This document shows positions 5,079 through 5,982 of a DNA stretch of 5,982 bases, piece by piece (position 1 is the stretch's first letter; every line of letters begins with the position of its first letter). A model generated the notes under the pieces. It was not told the origin of the DNA. It made no database searches and saw nothing but the letters and a program-made list of their open reading frames with translations. Source of the stretch: Rhodanobacteraceae bacterium (GTDB taxonomy: Bacteria > Pseudomonadota > Gammaproteobacteria > Xanthomonadales > Rhodanobacteraceae); the NCBI GenBank assembly GCA_025928735.1, contig JAICIW010000155.1, forward strand, positions 1 through 5,982, written 5' to 3'. The position numbers were made by a program, and so were the translations under genes.

Positions 5079-5982
5079 ATGCCTTCCACCGCAGCCACCG
5101 CGGCAGCCGGCAGTTTCGGCGAATTCCGGCCCGCCAGCCTGCCGCTGGCGACGCTCGGGTTGTCGTTGGCGACGTTCATGCAGGTGCTGGACATCACCAT
5201 CGCCAACGTGTCATTGCCGACCATCGCCGGCAACCTCGGCGCCAGCCTCACGCAATCAACCTGGGTGATCACCTCGTTCGCGGTGTCCAATGCGATCGCG
5301 TTGCCGCTGACGGGGTTTCTTTCACGGCGCTTCGGTGAAGTGAAGTTGTTCGTGTGGGCGACCGCGCTGTTCTCGATCTGTTCGCTGGCCTGCGGCTTCG
5401 CCACCAGCATGGGTGAACTGGTGTTGTTCCGGGCGTTGCAGGGCGCGGTCGCGGGGCCGATGTATCCGCTCACGCAAAGTCTCATGGTGTCGATCTATCC
5501 ACGCGAAAAACGCGGGATGGCGTTGGCGATCCTCGCGATGGTGACGGTGGTCGCGCCGATCGCGGGGCCGGTACTGGGCGGCTGGATCACCGAGACCTAT
5601 TCGTGGGAATGGATCTTCTTCATCAACGTGCCGATCGGGTTTTTCGCGAGCGCGGTGGTAGCCGGGCAACTCGGCAAACGCGTCGAGCAATTGCGCCAGG
5701 CGCGCATCGACTGGGTGGGGCTGGTCACGCTTATCCTGGGCGTCGGCTCGTTGCAGGTATTGCTGGACAAGGGCAACGAGCTCGACTGGTTTCATTCCGG
5801 TTTCATCGTCGTTTTGGCGATCGTGTCGGTGGTGTCGCTCTCGGTCTTCCTGATCTGGGAGTTGACCGACGAGGAACCGATCGTCGACCTGCGGCTGTTC
5901 CGGCACCGCAACTTTGCCGCGGGCACGCTGGCATTGGTGCTGGCCTACGCCGCGTTCTTTTCGATCGGCCTGCTGGTGCCGC
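5079..5982 (+). CDS. emrB: EmrB-type MFS multidrug:proton antiporter (DHA2 family), 3' end missing
   Basis: The first 301 residues are present; the frame is open at the right edge. The product is the inner-membrane, proton-driven transporter that passes hydrophobic drugs to EmrA/EmrC. After a short Ala-rich N-terminus, helix 1 carries the DHA2 signature SLATFMQVLDITIANVSLP (29-47). Then come TWVITSF (61-67), the motif A loop GFLSRRFGEVKLF (79-91), motif B around FRALQGAVAGP (117-127), and motif C (GPVLGGWI, 163-170) of drug:proton antiporters. WIFFINVPIG (178-187), IDWVGL (210-215) and IWELTDEEPIVDLRLF (259-274) are close to E. coli EmrB as I recall it (512 residues), so about 60% of the gene is in view. 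Asp38 in helix 1 is the conserved acidic residue. The ATG is chosen for its AGGA site and because the signature helix follows at the usual distance. It is the last visible gene of the emrRCAB locus. Confidence 0.95.
   Translation, partial: MPSTAATAAAGSFGEFRPASLPLATLGLSLATFMQVLDITIANVSLPTIAGNLGASLTQSTWVITSFAVSNAIALPLTGFLSRRFGEVKLFVWATALFSICSLACGFATSMGELVLFRALQGAVAGPMYPLTQSLMVSIYPREKRGMALAILAMVTVVAPIAGPVLGGWITETYSWEWIFFINVPIGFFASAVVAGQLGKRVEQLRQARIDWVGLVTLILGVGSLQVLLDKGNELDWFHSGFIVVLAIVSVVSLSVFLIWELTDEEPIVDLRLFRHRNFAAGTLALVLAYAAFFSIGLLVP

Noticed and set aside
5322..5906. A 194-codon minus-strand open frame inside emrB
   Set aside because: It is the complement of a clear MFS transporter frame; the His/Arg/Asp-rich sequence matches nothing I recognise.

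Overview
The window comes from a high-GC gammaproteobacterium (coding regions look to be roughly 65% GC). The gene order, the close protein resemblance to the Emr proteins, and a REP-like repeat carrying the GAGCGCAGCGAAGCCCAAC core together suggest the Xanthomonadales (Rhodanobacter/Dyella/Stenotrophomonas side). That placement is an inference from gene content, not a proven taxonomy.

Layout. Bases 3-653 (+) hold the 3' two thirds or more of a two-domain sulfurtransferase of the 3-mercaptopyruvate type (sseA-like). Bases 654-930 are non-coding and lie between two convergent genes; they contain inverted repeats, including a REP-like doublet at 808-890. Bases 931-1413 (-) encode a small outer-membrane lipid A 3-O-deacylase of the PagL family with a complete His-Ser-Glu triad and a GTG start. 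A 118-base divergent intergenic region follows. It carries a strong sigma70-type promoter that would start the next gene almost exactly at its ATG. Bases 1532-1990 (+) encode a MarR/EmrR-family repressor. Bases 2163-3671, 3668-4909 and 5079-5982 (running off the end) encode an outer-membrane factor lipoprotein, a periplasmic adaptor (EmrA) and a 14-TM-type MFS proton antiporter (EmrB).

How the genes work together. EmrC-EmrA-EmrB form a tripartite pump that exports hydrophobic toxic compounds across both membranes. The regulator in front is the expected local repressor. The order regulator-OMF-adaptor-MFS is the same as the emrR-emrC-emrA-emrB operon described in Stenotrophomonas maltophilia. 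The outer-membrane lipid A modifier is divergent from the pump regulator and shares its promoter region, so joint control is possible but unproven.

Novelty. Most of the window is a recognisable efflux locus, and I do not see a wholly new system. The points most worth a second look are the probably leaderless emrR transcript with an operator-like element on its promoter, the 169-base structured and AT-richer gap between emrA and emrB with a terminator-like hairpin, the PagL-EmrR divergent pairing, and the REP doublet next to a short possible echo of the pagL 3' end.
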